Position numbers and translations under genes: made by a program
NCBI GenBank assembly: GCA_052170315.1
Contig: JBQNAT010000010.1
Location: 25,680-89,679, forward strand
Direction: 5' to 3'
DNA from: UBA9732 sp052170315
GTDB lineage: Bacteria > Spirochaetota > Spirochaetia > Sphaerochaetales > Sphaerochaetaceae
DNA: 64,000 bases
Notes under the pieces: generated by a model
Seen by the model: only the letters and a program-made list of their open reading frames with translations
Told to the model about the DNA's origin: nothing
Databases searched by the model: none
Shown here: piece after piece, positions 34,204 through 41,826 of the stretch
Layout of the letters: the number at the start of each line of letters is the position of its first letter
Numbering within the stretch: position 1 is the first letter of the stretch

Positions 34204-34269
34204 GTAAAGAGGGAAGCTCGGGCGTTTAAGCGGATTCCTTTTTACAAAAGCCCTCTTTACTGTTATATT
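34204..34269 (+). promoter_or_regulatory. Flavin reductase promoter with a 10-bp inverted repeat
   Basis: TTTACA (34241-34246) and TATATT (34264-34269) are 17 bases apart and precede the flavin reductase gene. The exact 10-base inverted repeat GTAAAGAGGG (34204-34213) and CCCTCTTTAC (34251-34260) has its right arm inside the promoter spacer, so a bound protein or hairpin there would affect initiation. Confidence 0.45.
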
Positions 34270-34326
34270 ATTTATTAACCATACCATCATAATCATATAA
34301 GACATAAAACATATAAGGAGTAAAAC

Positions 34327-34890
34327 ATGAGAAAGAATTTCGGAGCAAAGCCTTATTCATATCCTCAGGCCGTTTATATAGTATCCACCTACAACGAAGA
34401 CGGGAGCGCGAATGCCATGAACGCCGCATGGGGCGGCATCACGGATGATAGTCAGTTTACATTGTGCCTGAGTTCCACGCACAAGACAGTGAAAAACCTT
34501 CGCAGGACGGGAGCCTTTACCGTGAGCATGGGTGATGCGGAACACGTGACCGAATGCGACTATCTTGGAATCGCAAGCGGAAACAAAAAGCCGGACAAGC
34601 TGAAAGAAGCAGGCTTTACAGTGTCAAAAAGCGAATTTGTGAATGCGCCTGTAATAAACGAGCTTGCAGTATGCGTTGAATGCGAGGTTTTAAGCTACAA
34701 TCCCGACACGGGCCTGCTTACAGGCGCTATAATCAATGTATCCGTAGATGAAAAAGCGCTCACGGACGGAAAAGCGGATATAAATAAGATAAAACCCATT
34801 GTCTTTGACCCGTTCAACAACGATTATCTTGTTATAGGACAGAAAGTCGGGAACGCTTTTAAAGACGGGGCAAAACTTATGAAGAGATGA
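34327..34890 (+). CDS. Flavin reductase-like FMN-binding protein
   Basis: This 187-residue protein of the flavin reductase/FMN-binding split-barrel family begins KPYSYPQAVYIVSTYNEDGSANAM (given in parts: KPYSYPQAVYIVST, then NAMNAAWGGI), which is the standard N-terminus of the group. HKTVKNLRRTGAFTVSM is the second conserved block. Such proteins bind FMN and reduce flavins or act as small NAD(P)H oxidoreductases in anaerobes. AAGGAG precedes the ATG. It is likely transcribed alone from its own promoter. Confidence 0.85.
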   Translation: MRKNFGAKPYSYPQAVYIVSTYNEDGSANAMNAAWGGITDDSQFTLCLSSTHKTVKNLRRTGAFTVSMGDAEHVTECDYLGIASGNKKPDKLKEAGFTVSKSEFVNAPVINELAVCVECEVLSYNPDTGLLTGAIINVSVDEKALTDGKADINKIKPIVFDPFNNDYLVIGQKVGNAFKDGAKLMKR

Positions 34891-35020
34891 GTAAGCCTGT
34901 CTTCACCGTTTCCGGAAAACAAGTTTCAGAGGTTTGTCGGTTCTTCTGAATCCGATTGCCCTTACTCCGTAAATTAGGTTATCATTCTCTTGGCATTTGG
35001 AATACTTGTTATCGGGATGG

Positions 35021-36766
35021 ATGATGGACTTTTTTAACATTCTTAGCTTAATCGGCGGCGTCAGCCTTTTTCTGTTCGGTATGAGCGTAATGGGGCAGGC
35101 GCTTGAAAGAAGGGCCGGCAGCAGTCTCAGGTTTTTCCTGGGAAGAATAACTGACAGGCAGTTTACCGGGTTTCTCACAGGTATAGTTATCACGGCGGTT
35201 ATGCAAAGCTCTTCCGCAACCACCGTTATGGTTGTGGGTTTTGTAAACTCAGGCATGATGACTCTGAGACAGTCCATAAGCGTCATTATGGGCGCAAACG
35301 TGGGTACAACTATAACCTCATGGATACTGAGCCTTGCGGGAATTTCAAGCACCAACTTTTTCATAAGGCTTTTAAAGCCTTCTTCATTCATGCCGGTACT
35401 TGCGCTGGCGGGCATAATAATGTACACAACCTGCAAGGACAAAAAACGCGATACCGGTCTTGTGCTTCTTGGCTTTTCAACAATGATGTTCGGCATGGAA
35501 ACCATGGCGTCGGCTGTTGTGGGTCTTAAAGAAATACCTCAGTTCCAGCAGCTGTTCCTAAGGTTTCAAAACCCCTTCCTTGGTGTTCTGGTCGGAGCGG
35601 TAATTACCGCGATAATCCAGTCAAGCGCAGCATCAATAGGAATTTTACAGACTTTGGCCTCAACCGGTTTGATACCCTACGGTGCTGCTATTCCCATAAT
35701 AATGGGACAAAACATAGGAACATGCGCCACCGCCATGATTTCTTCCATAGGAACAAACAAGAATGCAAAACGCGCGGCGCTTATCCACCTCTGCTTCAAT
35801 ATCATAGGCACTGTAGTGCTTCTTACAGCCTTCACGGTTTTAAGGAAGCTTCTTTCTCCCGCTATCCTTTCACTGTCCGCAAGCCTGCTTGGTATTGCTG
35901 TATGCCATACAATATTCAACGTCCTCTGCGCCATGATTCTCTATCCGTTCAGCGGGGCTCTTGAAAAGCTCGCCTGCCGTATCATTCCGGACTCGCCCTC
36001 CGCTGAAAAGAAGGTGGAGCTTGACGAGCGTCTTCTCAAAACCCCTTCAATTGCGCTTGAACGCGTAAGCGTGCTCATGGACGATATGGCAAAGGAAGCT
36101 ATGACATCCATGGAAGAAAGCCTGGACTCTCTTGACGGCTATACGGCCGAGCTTGATGCCCTTGTCAACGAAAAGGAAAAGCTCACCGACCATTATGAAG
36201 ACATAATAGGCACCTATCTTGTAAAGCTCAGCAGCCTGAACATAGAGGATTCGGATACAATGAAGGCGGCCGAGTATCTAAAGATGATAAGCGACATAGA
36301 ACGCATCGCGGACCACAGCGTAAAGATTCTGGATGCCTCGCGTGAGATGCAGCAGAAAAAGATTATATTCTCAAACGAGGCTTCAGCTGAGCTTAAAGTT
36401 CTTATAAAGGCCATAAGACAGATAACTGAAATGGCCTATAACGCCTTTGCGAAGCATGACCTTGAAGAGGCTTTCAGAGTGGAGCCTCTGGAGCAGGTTA
36501 TTGACTACCTCAAGGAAGAAATCAGAACACGCCACATAAGGCGCCTTCAAAAAGGCGAATGCAGCATAGACGCGGGCTTTGTGCTGAATGACATTCTGAC
36601 AAGCATTGAAAGAGTCAGCGACCACTGCTCAAATATCGCGGGTTGTGTCATAGACGCCAACATGAACAATCTGAACCTTCATGAGACGCTTAACGAATAC
36701 AAGCACAACAGTGAGAAATTCAATGCAACTTATACGGCATTCAGGGCAGAGTACGAGCTTCCTTAA
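35021..36766 (+). CDS. Na/Pi cotransporter family protein with C-terminal PhoU-like domain
   Basis: This protein of about 581 residues has two membrane repeats typical of type II sodium/phosphate cotransporters, each carrying a QSS motif (VMQSSSATTVMVVG near 62 and IIQSSAASIGIL near 204) and a GxNxGTT-type block (MGANVGTTIT, MGQNIGTCAT). The C-terminal third (about 340-580) is a helical PhoU-like domain with the pattern IERIADHSVKI and IERVSDHCSNIAG. It should import or export phosphate, with the PhoU part tuning activity or binding metal clusters. ATG codons at 35021 and 35024 are both possible starts, and a TTG at 34997 extends the frame; the ribosome site is weak. Confidence 0.85.
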   Translation: MMDFFNILSLIGGVSLFLFGMSVMGQALERRAGSSLRFFLGRITDRQFTGFLTGIVITAVMQSSSATTVMVVGFVNSGMMTLRQSISVIMGANVGTTITSWILSLAGISSTNFFIRLLKPSSFMPVLALAGIIMYTTCKDKKRDTGLVLLGFSTMMFGMETMASAVVGLKEIPQFQQLFLRFQNPFLGVLVGAVITAIIQSSAASIGILQTLASTGLIPYGAAIPIIMGQNIGTCATAMISSIGTNKNAKRAALIHLCFNIIGTVVLLTAFTVLRKLLSPAILSLSASLLGIAVCHTIFNVLCAMILYPFSGALEKLACRIIPDSPSAEKKVELDERLLKTPSIALERVSVLMDDMAKEAMTSMEESLDSLDGYTAELDALVNEKEKLTDHYEDIIGTYLVKLSSLNIEDSDTMKAAEYLKMISDIERIADHSVKILDASREMQQKKIIFSNEASAELKVLIKAIRQITEMAYNAFAKHDLEEAFRVEPLEQVIDYLKEEIRTRHIRRLQKGECSIDAGFVLNDILTSIERVSDHCSNIAGCVIDANMNNLNLHETLNEYKHNSEKFNATYTAFRAEYELP

Positions 36767-36768
36767 GT

Positions 36769-37764
36769 TCAAAGAAGCCCGACTCTCTTTTTTGCCCTGT
36801 TAAGTGTTCTGAGCGATACTGAAAGGGCGGTCTGCGCTCCGTTTTGCGCAACTTCGTCAAGATAGGCTTTATCTGCGCTGTAGCGTTTGTAGTTCTCCCT
36901 TATGGGGCGCAATGCGTCCGCAACCGTTTCGCCTACGGCAAGCTTGAAGTCCCCGTAGCCCCTGCCTTCAAATTCCGCTTCCGTTTCCGCGGTGCTTTTC
37001 CCTGTTGTTACGGAGTATATCGTAATCAGGTTGTTAATTCCGTCTTTGCCTTCTCTGAAAACAATTTCCTTTTCACTGTCCGTTACCGCGCGCCTGAATT
37101 TGCTTATGATTACATCAGGCTCGTCAAGTATGGATATGAAAGCGTTCGCGTTTTCATCCGACTTTGACATTTTCTTAAGAGGGTCCTGGAGAGACATGAC
37201 CTTTGCGCCGGCAGCCGGTATGTAGGGCTCAGGCACTTTGAAAGTCTGACCGTAAAGGTTATTGAAACGCTCCGCTATGTCTCTTGTGAACTCCAGATGC
37301 TGCTTTTGGTCAACCCCGACCGGAACCATATCCGCCTGATACAGAAGAATATCCGCCGCCATGAGAACGGGGTAGGTGAAAAGAGCGGCATTTACGTTGT
37401 CGGCATGTCTTGCCGCTTTGTCCTTGAACTGGGTCATGCGTGAAAGGTCTCCGAATTGGGCAATGCCTGAAAGTATCCAGGAAAGCTCCGTATGGGTATG
37501 GACTTGGCTCTGGATAAAAACCAGACTCTTTTTCGGGTCTATCCCGCAGGCCAGAAGGAGCGCAATGGCTTCGTAGCGTCTTTTTCTGAGATTAGACGGT
37601 TCCTGGCGCACGGTAAGAGAATGGAGATCCGCTATAAAATAAGCACAGTCGTAGTTGTCCTGCATTCTTCCCCAGTTCTTTACGGCTCCAATGTAATTTC
37701 CAAGTGTGAAAATGCCTGTAGGCTGGATACCGCTGAGGATGATTTTCTTTTTTTCCGCTTCCAT
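36769..37764 (-). CDS. trpS: Tryptophanyl-tRNA synthetase
   Basis: This 331-residue class I synthetase has the HIGH-like motif as PTGIFTLGNYIG (about 15-26, TLGN form) and the KMSKS loop as KKMSKSDEN (about 198-206). Other TrpRS blocks are visible: YPVLMAADILLY (about 131-142) and VGVDQKQHLEFTRDIAERFN. It charges tRNA-Trp with tryptophan using ATP and is essential. The protein begins MEAEKKKIILSGIQPTG, with GGAGCGCGG upstream on the minus strand as a possible ribosome site. It converges with the Na/Pi gene (2-base gap). No T-box or other leader was seen ahead of it. Confidence 0.95.
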   Translation of the reverse strand: MEAEKKKIILSGIQPTGIFTLGNYIGAVKNWGRMQDNYDCAYFIADLHSLTVRQEPSNLRKRRYEAIALLLACGIDPKKSLVFIQSQVHTHTELSWILSGIAQFGDLSRMTQFKDKAARHADNVNAALFTYPVLMAADILLYQADMVPVGVDQKQHLEFTRDIAERFNNLYGQTFKVPEPYIPAAGAKVMSLQDPLKKMSKSDENANAFISILDEPDVIISKFRRAVTDSEKEIVFREGKDGINNLITIYSVTTGKSTAETEAEFEGRGYGDFKLAVGETVADALRPIRENYKRYSADKAYLDEVAQNGAQTALSVSLRTLNRAKKRVGLL

Positions 37765-37850
37765 ACCGCGCTCCTTTGCTTCATAATCGCTTAATGATAA
37801 GAATCTGAGGACATTACTTCAATAGGTGTCAGAGCATAAAAAGCGTTTTG

Positions 37851-37879
37851 TTGACGGATGAAAAGCTTCATGCTAGACT
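37851..37879 (+). promoter_or_regulatory. Promoter of the outer-membrane protein gene at 37971
   Basis: TTGACG (37851-37856), a 17-base spacer and TAGACT (37874-37879) with an extended -10 TG at 37871-37872. Confidence 0.5.
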
Positions 37880-37970
37880 CAAAACAGGGTAGGAAGGATG
37901 TGAAGGGAAACCGGTCTGCGTCATGCCTGCGGGACATGCCCTGCCTATTCGCTCCATGGGAGGAGTATAT

Positions 37971-38681
37971 ATGAAAAAGACACTCACGGTGTTACTGCTT
38001 GTTCTGATTCTTATTCCGTCGTTCTGTTTTGCGAAGGAACTTTCCGGTATCAAAGATAAAATTCTTGAGCCCATTGCCGCTGTTCAGCTTGGCGCGGGGT
38101 ACGATTTTTTTACACTCAAAGGAAAATATGACAAACATGAATTGACATCAAACAGGATGAGCGCCCTGGGAATAAACCTTGCCGTGACGCTGGATCTTTC
38201 AAAAATAGACAACTTTATGAAGGAAGGCTGGTTCGGTTATTTTGACATTGGTACAGGTTTCTCCGGCAAGATTCATTTTGCCGGTTCTGATTACAGCAGT
38301 AAAACTGCCCCCAAACTTTCAAACGCGACGGACTTCAAAACTCATCTTGTTATAATGAAGCGTTTTAACTTCCAAATTCCTCTTGACGTTTATCTTGGCG
38401 GAGGTCTTGCGTACAACAGTTTCACTGGAAATACAAAAACCGATACCTCAAACGTGAAACTTTCCGCAAAAGCCTGGGGTATAGCGCTTTACGCTGAAGG
38501 GGACTATAAGTTCACTAAGCATCTTGCTATATGCGTTTCCCTTAATCCCGATATCTCGTTTATAACAAAACTTCAGAGAAAGAGCCGCGATAATACCGGA
38601 TATGTTACTATAAAAAAACATATTTCCATGGGTTTCGGTTTATGTGTTACCGCGAAGGCCTCTATAAAGTACATTTTCTAA
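37971..38681 (+). CDS. Secreted protein, probable outer-membrane beta-barrel
   Basis: This 236-residue protein has a clean signal peptide (MKKTLTVLLLVLILIPSFCFA, given as the first 21 residues, cleaved before KELSG). The mature part alternates polar and hydrophobic residues with many aromatics and Gly (QLGAGYDFFTLKGKYD, GWFGYFDIGTGFSGKIHF, GFGLCVTAKASIKYIF), ending in Phe. This is the pattern of an 8- to 10-strand outer-membrane barrel. GGGAGGAG before 37971 fixes the start; a 16-residue extension to 37923 would put non-signal residues first. The family is not recognised. It is followed by the BioF/SPT-like gene 68 bases on, possibly in the same transcript. Confidence 0.65.
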   Translation: MKKTLTVLLLVLILIPSFCFAKELSGIKDKILEPIAAVQLGAGYDFFTLKGKYDKHELTSNRMSALGINLAVTLDLSKIDNFMKEGWFGYFDIGTGFSGKIHFAGSDYSSKTAPKLSNATDFKTHLVIMKRFNFQIPLDVYLGGGLAYNSFTGNTKTDTSNVKLSAKAWGIALYAEGDYKFTKHLAICVSLNPDISFITKLQRKSRDNTGYVTIKKHISMGFGLCVTAKASIKYIF

Positions 38682-38749
38682 AAACCTGATAAGGGGTGAT
38701 ACTTGACCTCTTTGCCAAATATCTGAAAAATCTCGTACAAGAGGTACAA

Positions 38750-39946
38750 ATGGATCTTTTTGAAAAACTTAACGACAAAGCCAATTCTTACAACCTGGCT
38801 GTCGAGGTTAGAAAAATGGGAATATATCCCTATTTCCACTGTCTTGAATCAAGGCAAGCCCCCGAAGTCATTATGGAAAAGAAACGCCGGATAATGCTTG
38901 GTTCCAATAATTATCTGGGTCTTACAACACAGCCTGAAGTTATTGAAGCCGGTATTAGGGCAATGGAAAAGTATGGGACGGGCTGTTCCGGCTCAAGGTT
39001 TCTCAACGGGACTCTTGACCTTCATCTTCAGCTTGAAAAGGAGCTTGCGACTTTTCTCCACAAACAGGCCGCAATGACGTTCTCAACAGGATTTCAGTCA
39101 AATCTGGGAATCCTGAGCTCCATCTGCGGCAAGGGTGATTTCATTATCTGCGATAAGGAAAACCATGCCAGCATTTATGACGGCGCCAAACTTTCCTATG
39201 CGGAAATGCTGCGTTATCAGCACAACGACATGGACTCGCTCAGAAGAGTTCTTGAAAAAACGGGAGCGGATTCTCCGAAGCTCATAGTGACGGACGGAGT
39301 TTTCAGCATGAGCGGGGATATCGCGAATCTTCCTGACATAGTTGAGCTTGCTTCCCGTTACGGGGCAAGGGTAATGGTAGACGACTCCCACGGAATAGGA
39401 ACAATAGGCGATGGCGGCCGCGGAACCGCCTCTTACTACAATCTTGAAAACAAGGTTGATATCATAATGGGAACTTTCAGCAAATCCTTTGCAAGCCTTG
39501 GCGGCTTTGCTTCCGCGAATGCCGAGATAATTGACTTTATGTGCCATATGTCCAGACCGTTCATCTTCTCCGCAAGCATGCCGCCCGCAAACGCGGCAGC
39601 GGCTCTTGCTTCGCTTGATTATCTGAATGCAAATCCGCAGATTAAGGAAAAACTTTCTGACATTGCGGGTTTCTTCCGCTCTGAGCTTAAGAGGCTTGGG
39701 GTAAAGTTCAAACCTACACAGACGCCTATAATCCCTATCTACACTTCCGACAAGTTTACAACTCTTAAGATAGTGCATGAGCTTTTTGAAGAAGGAGTTT
39801 TTGTAAACGCGGTTCTTCCTCCCGCGACGCCCGAATCCGAATGCCTGATAAGAACCAGTCTTATGGCAAATATTACAAAGCCCATTCTCACAGAAGCCGC
39901 CGAAAAGATTTCAAAGATTCTTAAAAGGAATCACGTTAACGAATAA
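38750..39946 (+). CDS. Alpha-oxoamine synthase family PLP enzyme (BioF/serine palmitoyltransferase-like)
   Basis: This 398-residue PLP fold type I enzyme belongs to the alpha-oxoamine synthases. The Schiff-base lysine is in GTFSKSFASLGGF (about 245), the PLP-contact region is VDDSHGIGTIGDGGRG, and LGSNNYLGLTTQPEV is the substrate-entry block. The family joins an amino acid with an acyl-CoA with loss of CO2: BioF (alanine + pimeloyl-CoA), Kbl (glycine + acetyl-CoA) or SPT (serine + palmitoyl-CoA). The N-terminal extension (LNDKANSYNLAVEVRKMGIYPYFHCLES, in parts LAVEVRKMGIYPYF) and the GSRFLNGTLDLHLQLE block resemble SPT-like proteins. No biotin genes are nearby, which argues against BioF. AGAGGT precedes the ATG at 38750. 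Confidence 0.7.
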   Translation: MDLFEKLNDKANSYNLAVEVRKMGIYPYFHCLESRQAPEVIMEKKRRIMLGSNNYLGLTTQPEVIEAGIRAMEKYGTGCSGSRFLNGTLDLHLQLEKELATFLHKQAAMTFSTGFQSNLGILSSICGKGDFIICDKENHASIYDGAKLSYAEMLRYQHNDMDSLRRVLEKTGADSPKLIVTDGVFSMSGDIANLPDIVELASRYGARVMVDDSHGIGTIGDGGRGTASYYNLENKVDIIMGTFSKSFASLGGFASANAEIIDFMCHMSRPFIFSASMPPANAAAALASLDYLNANPQIKEKLSDIAGFFRSELKRLGVKFKPTQTPIIPIYTSDKFTTLKIVHELFEEGVFVNAVLPPATPESECLIRTSLMANITKPILTEAAEKISKILKRNHVNE

Positions 39947-39955
39947 AGGAATAAC

Positions 39956-40375
39956 ATGAAAAAAGCATTTATGGTTTTAGGTATGTCGGTTTTACTGGCA
40001 TTGCTGGGATTCACACTTATCGGCTGCTCACGCGCGGGCAATACGGATGAAATAACCAAAATGGAATACAAACATATTTCGCAGGAAGAAGCTGCGCGCA
40101 TTATGGCCAATGAAAAAGATATAATCATAGTTGATGTAAGGCGCCCGGATGAGTATGCATCCGGCCATATACCCGGCGCTATAAATATCCCAAACGAAAC
40201 CATAGGTTCCGCGTCTATTCCTCAGCTGCCGGATAAAAACCGGAAAATACTTGTTTACTGCAGAAGCGGAGCAAGAAGCAGGCAGGCTTCTTCAAAACTT
40301 GCAGACATGGGTTATTCAAATATTTTGGAATTCGGCGGCATAATTACATGGACCGGCGATATAGTTACGGACTAA
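39956..40375 (+). CDS. Rhodanese-domain lipoprotein
   Basis: This 139-residue lipoprotein has the lipobox LIGC (lipidated Cys24). The rest is one rhodanese domain with DVRRPDEYASGHIPGAINIPNE (in parts DVRRPDEYASGHIPGA) and the active-site loop YCRSGARSRQAS with catalytic Cys near 102. Rhodaneses carry a persulfide sulfur on that cysteine. Anchored in the envelope, it may handle sulfane sulfur, cyanide or thiol redox in the periplasm. It follows the BioF/SPT-like gene by nine bases and is probably co-transcribed. Its 3' end overlaps the convergent barrel gene by four bases. Confidence 0.85.
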   Translation: MKKAFMVLGMSVLLALLGFTLIGCSRAGNTDEITKMEYKHISQEEAARIMANEKDIIIVDVRRPDEYASGHIPGAINIPNETIGSASIPQLPDKNRKILVYCRSGARSRQASSKLADMGYSNILEFGGIITWTGDIVTD

Positions 40376-41688
40376 AGGTCAAACCCGAACTTCATACCAA
40401 TGAAAAATGACATGCAGAAAGGCTTGAAAATAAAATCTTCAGAGTGATAGCTGTCTCCTCGGACATAAGAGGTTATCAGATTTGAATCCGGATAACAGCC
40501 GATATCAAGAGCCGCTTCAAGCATGAAGTTTATCCAGTCAAAGCATATGAGACCTTCCGGAAGCAGCGTAGTGCCAATACGTATCTGCGTAAACGGCGTA
40601 AAAATTGCGTCTCTTGAAATCCTTGGGCTTCCGTCCGTGTTAATAATGTCTATCTGCCATTTTGCAAGTCCGAAGTCCATTTCACAGTAGGGTCTGAAAA
40701 TCCATAGTTCCTGAAAACGGTAGCGATAGCCTGCAGCAAGCTGCAAATGGTTTCTCTGTACTCGGATATTTGGGTCATGGCTCTTTTTCGGATTGGGTAT
40801 GCCGGATGTGTAACGTGAAATTATACACACGGACGAATACCCGGAAAAAGGCAGTTCAAGGTAGTTTGAGTGAAACCGGAAGCTCTGTATCTTCTGCCTG
40901 CCGGAAGAAAGGCTTACATCGGATTTCTTCCATGTGGGTTTTCTGAAAAAGGACATGACGTCAACGCCTACGGTTCCGTAGCCGAATGTCCCGTCAAGTT
41001 CCCTCTCATAGTTGAATGTGATAGCTCCGAAATCAATGTACGATGAAATTTTCCACTTTGTATCTTTATTCAGAGCTATCCCGAAGGCTTTGTAGAACAT
41101 TGAAAGCTGAAAGCCGAAAATAAATTCACGGCTGTAGATAACACTTGCCCCGCCGCTGAAGGAAAGACCCTTTACCGGAGAATAGTTTGCTTCCATTCCA
41201 AGCTCGGAAAGGGGATAAAATTCAGGAATTGATATGTACGGAACGTGTACCGAAGCCACACGTATATATTTGTGATAGTTGTTCTGAACAGCATCAAGCC
41301 CCATATAGCCTCTGAAGCCAAGGCCCGCGGAGGTATCAAGGTATAGTGAAAAATTCCTTATGTTATACAGAGCAATTTTATAAGATGTTTCCAGCATAAG
41401 CTCGTCATACCTTGTTTTTGCTATCCTGTTTGTATAAGCGCTTAAATCAGCTTTTAAACTGAAATTCCTGTATGTGAAAATACCGACAAAACTGAAGGTG
41501 TGATGGTCATCGTCATTTTTTGCTATACCAAGAGTAAAGTTATCGTTGCCGTTAGCCCAGATAAGGCGATGGCTCATCACCGAATGCTTTCCCATATCGT
41601 CCGCGCTTGACAGAGAAGTCGCAAAAACGAAGCAGTCCAAGGCGGCAAAGATAAGCAGAATTTGAAGGACAAATGATATTTTCTTCAT
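40372..41688 (-). CDS. Secreted protein, probable outer-membrane beta-barrel (large)
   Basis: This 438-residue protein has a signal peptide (MKKISFVLQILLIFAALDCFVFA, about 23 residues, then TSLSS). The body has repeated amphipathic strands with many Tyr, Phe and Gly, and ends KFGFDL with hydrophobic residues at alternate positions. This suggests a 14- to 18-strand outer-membrane barrel. I do not recognise a family. It is transcribed alone, opposite to AdhE upstream. Nothing suggests a transport substrate. Confidence 0.6.
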   Translation of the reverse strand: MKKISFVLQILLIFAALDCFVFATSLSSADDMGKHSVMSHRLIWANGNDNFTLGIAKNDDDHHTFSFVGIFTYRNFSLKADLSAYTNRIAKTRYDELMLETSYKIALYNIRNFSLYLDTSAGLGFRGYMGLDAVQNNYHKYIRVASVHVPYISIPEFYPLSELGMEANYSPVKGLSFSGGASVIYSREFIFGFQLSMFYKAFGIALNKDTKWKISSYIDFGAITFNYERELDGTFGYGTVGVDVMSFFRKPTWKKSDVSLSSGRQKIQSFRFHSNYLELPFSGYSSVCIISRYTSGIPNPKKSHDPNIRVQRNHLQLAAGYRYRFQELWIFRPYCEMDFGLAKWQIDIINTDGSPRISRDAIFTPFTQIRIGTTLLPEGLICFDWINFMLEAALDIGCYPDSNLITSYVRGDSYHSEDFIFKPFCMSFFIGMKFGFDL

Positions 41689-41826
41689 TGCTTATTATGG
41701 AATTTTGCCTTGTTCAGTGTCAACATATCAGTTTTCATGATACCCCTATGCAATTTTAAGAATTCCCGTTTCTTTGAATAATATGTAGGCTTGTGCTGTT
41801 ATTACCAGTTAACGGAGTATTCAAAA

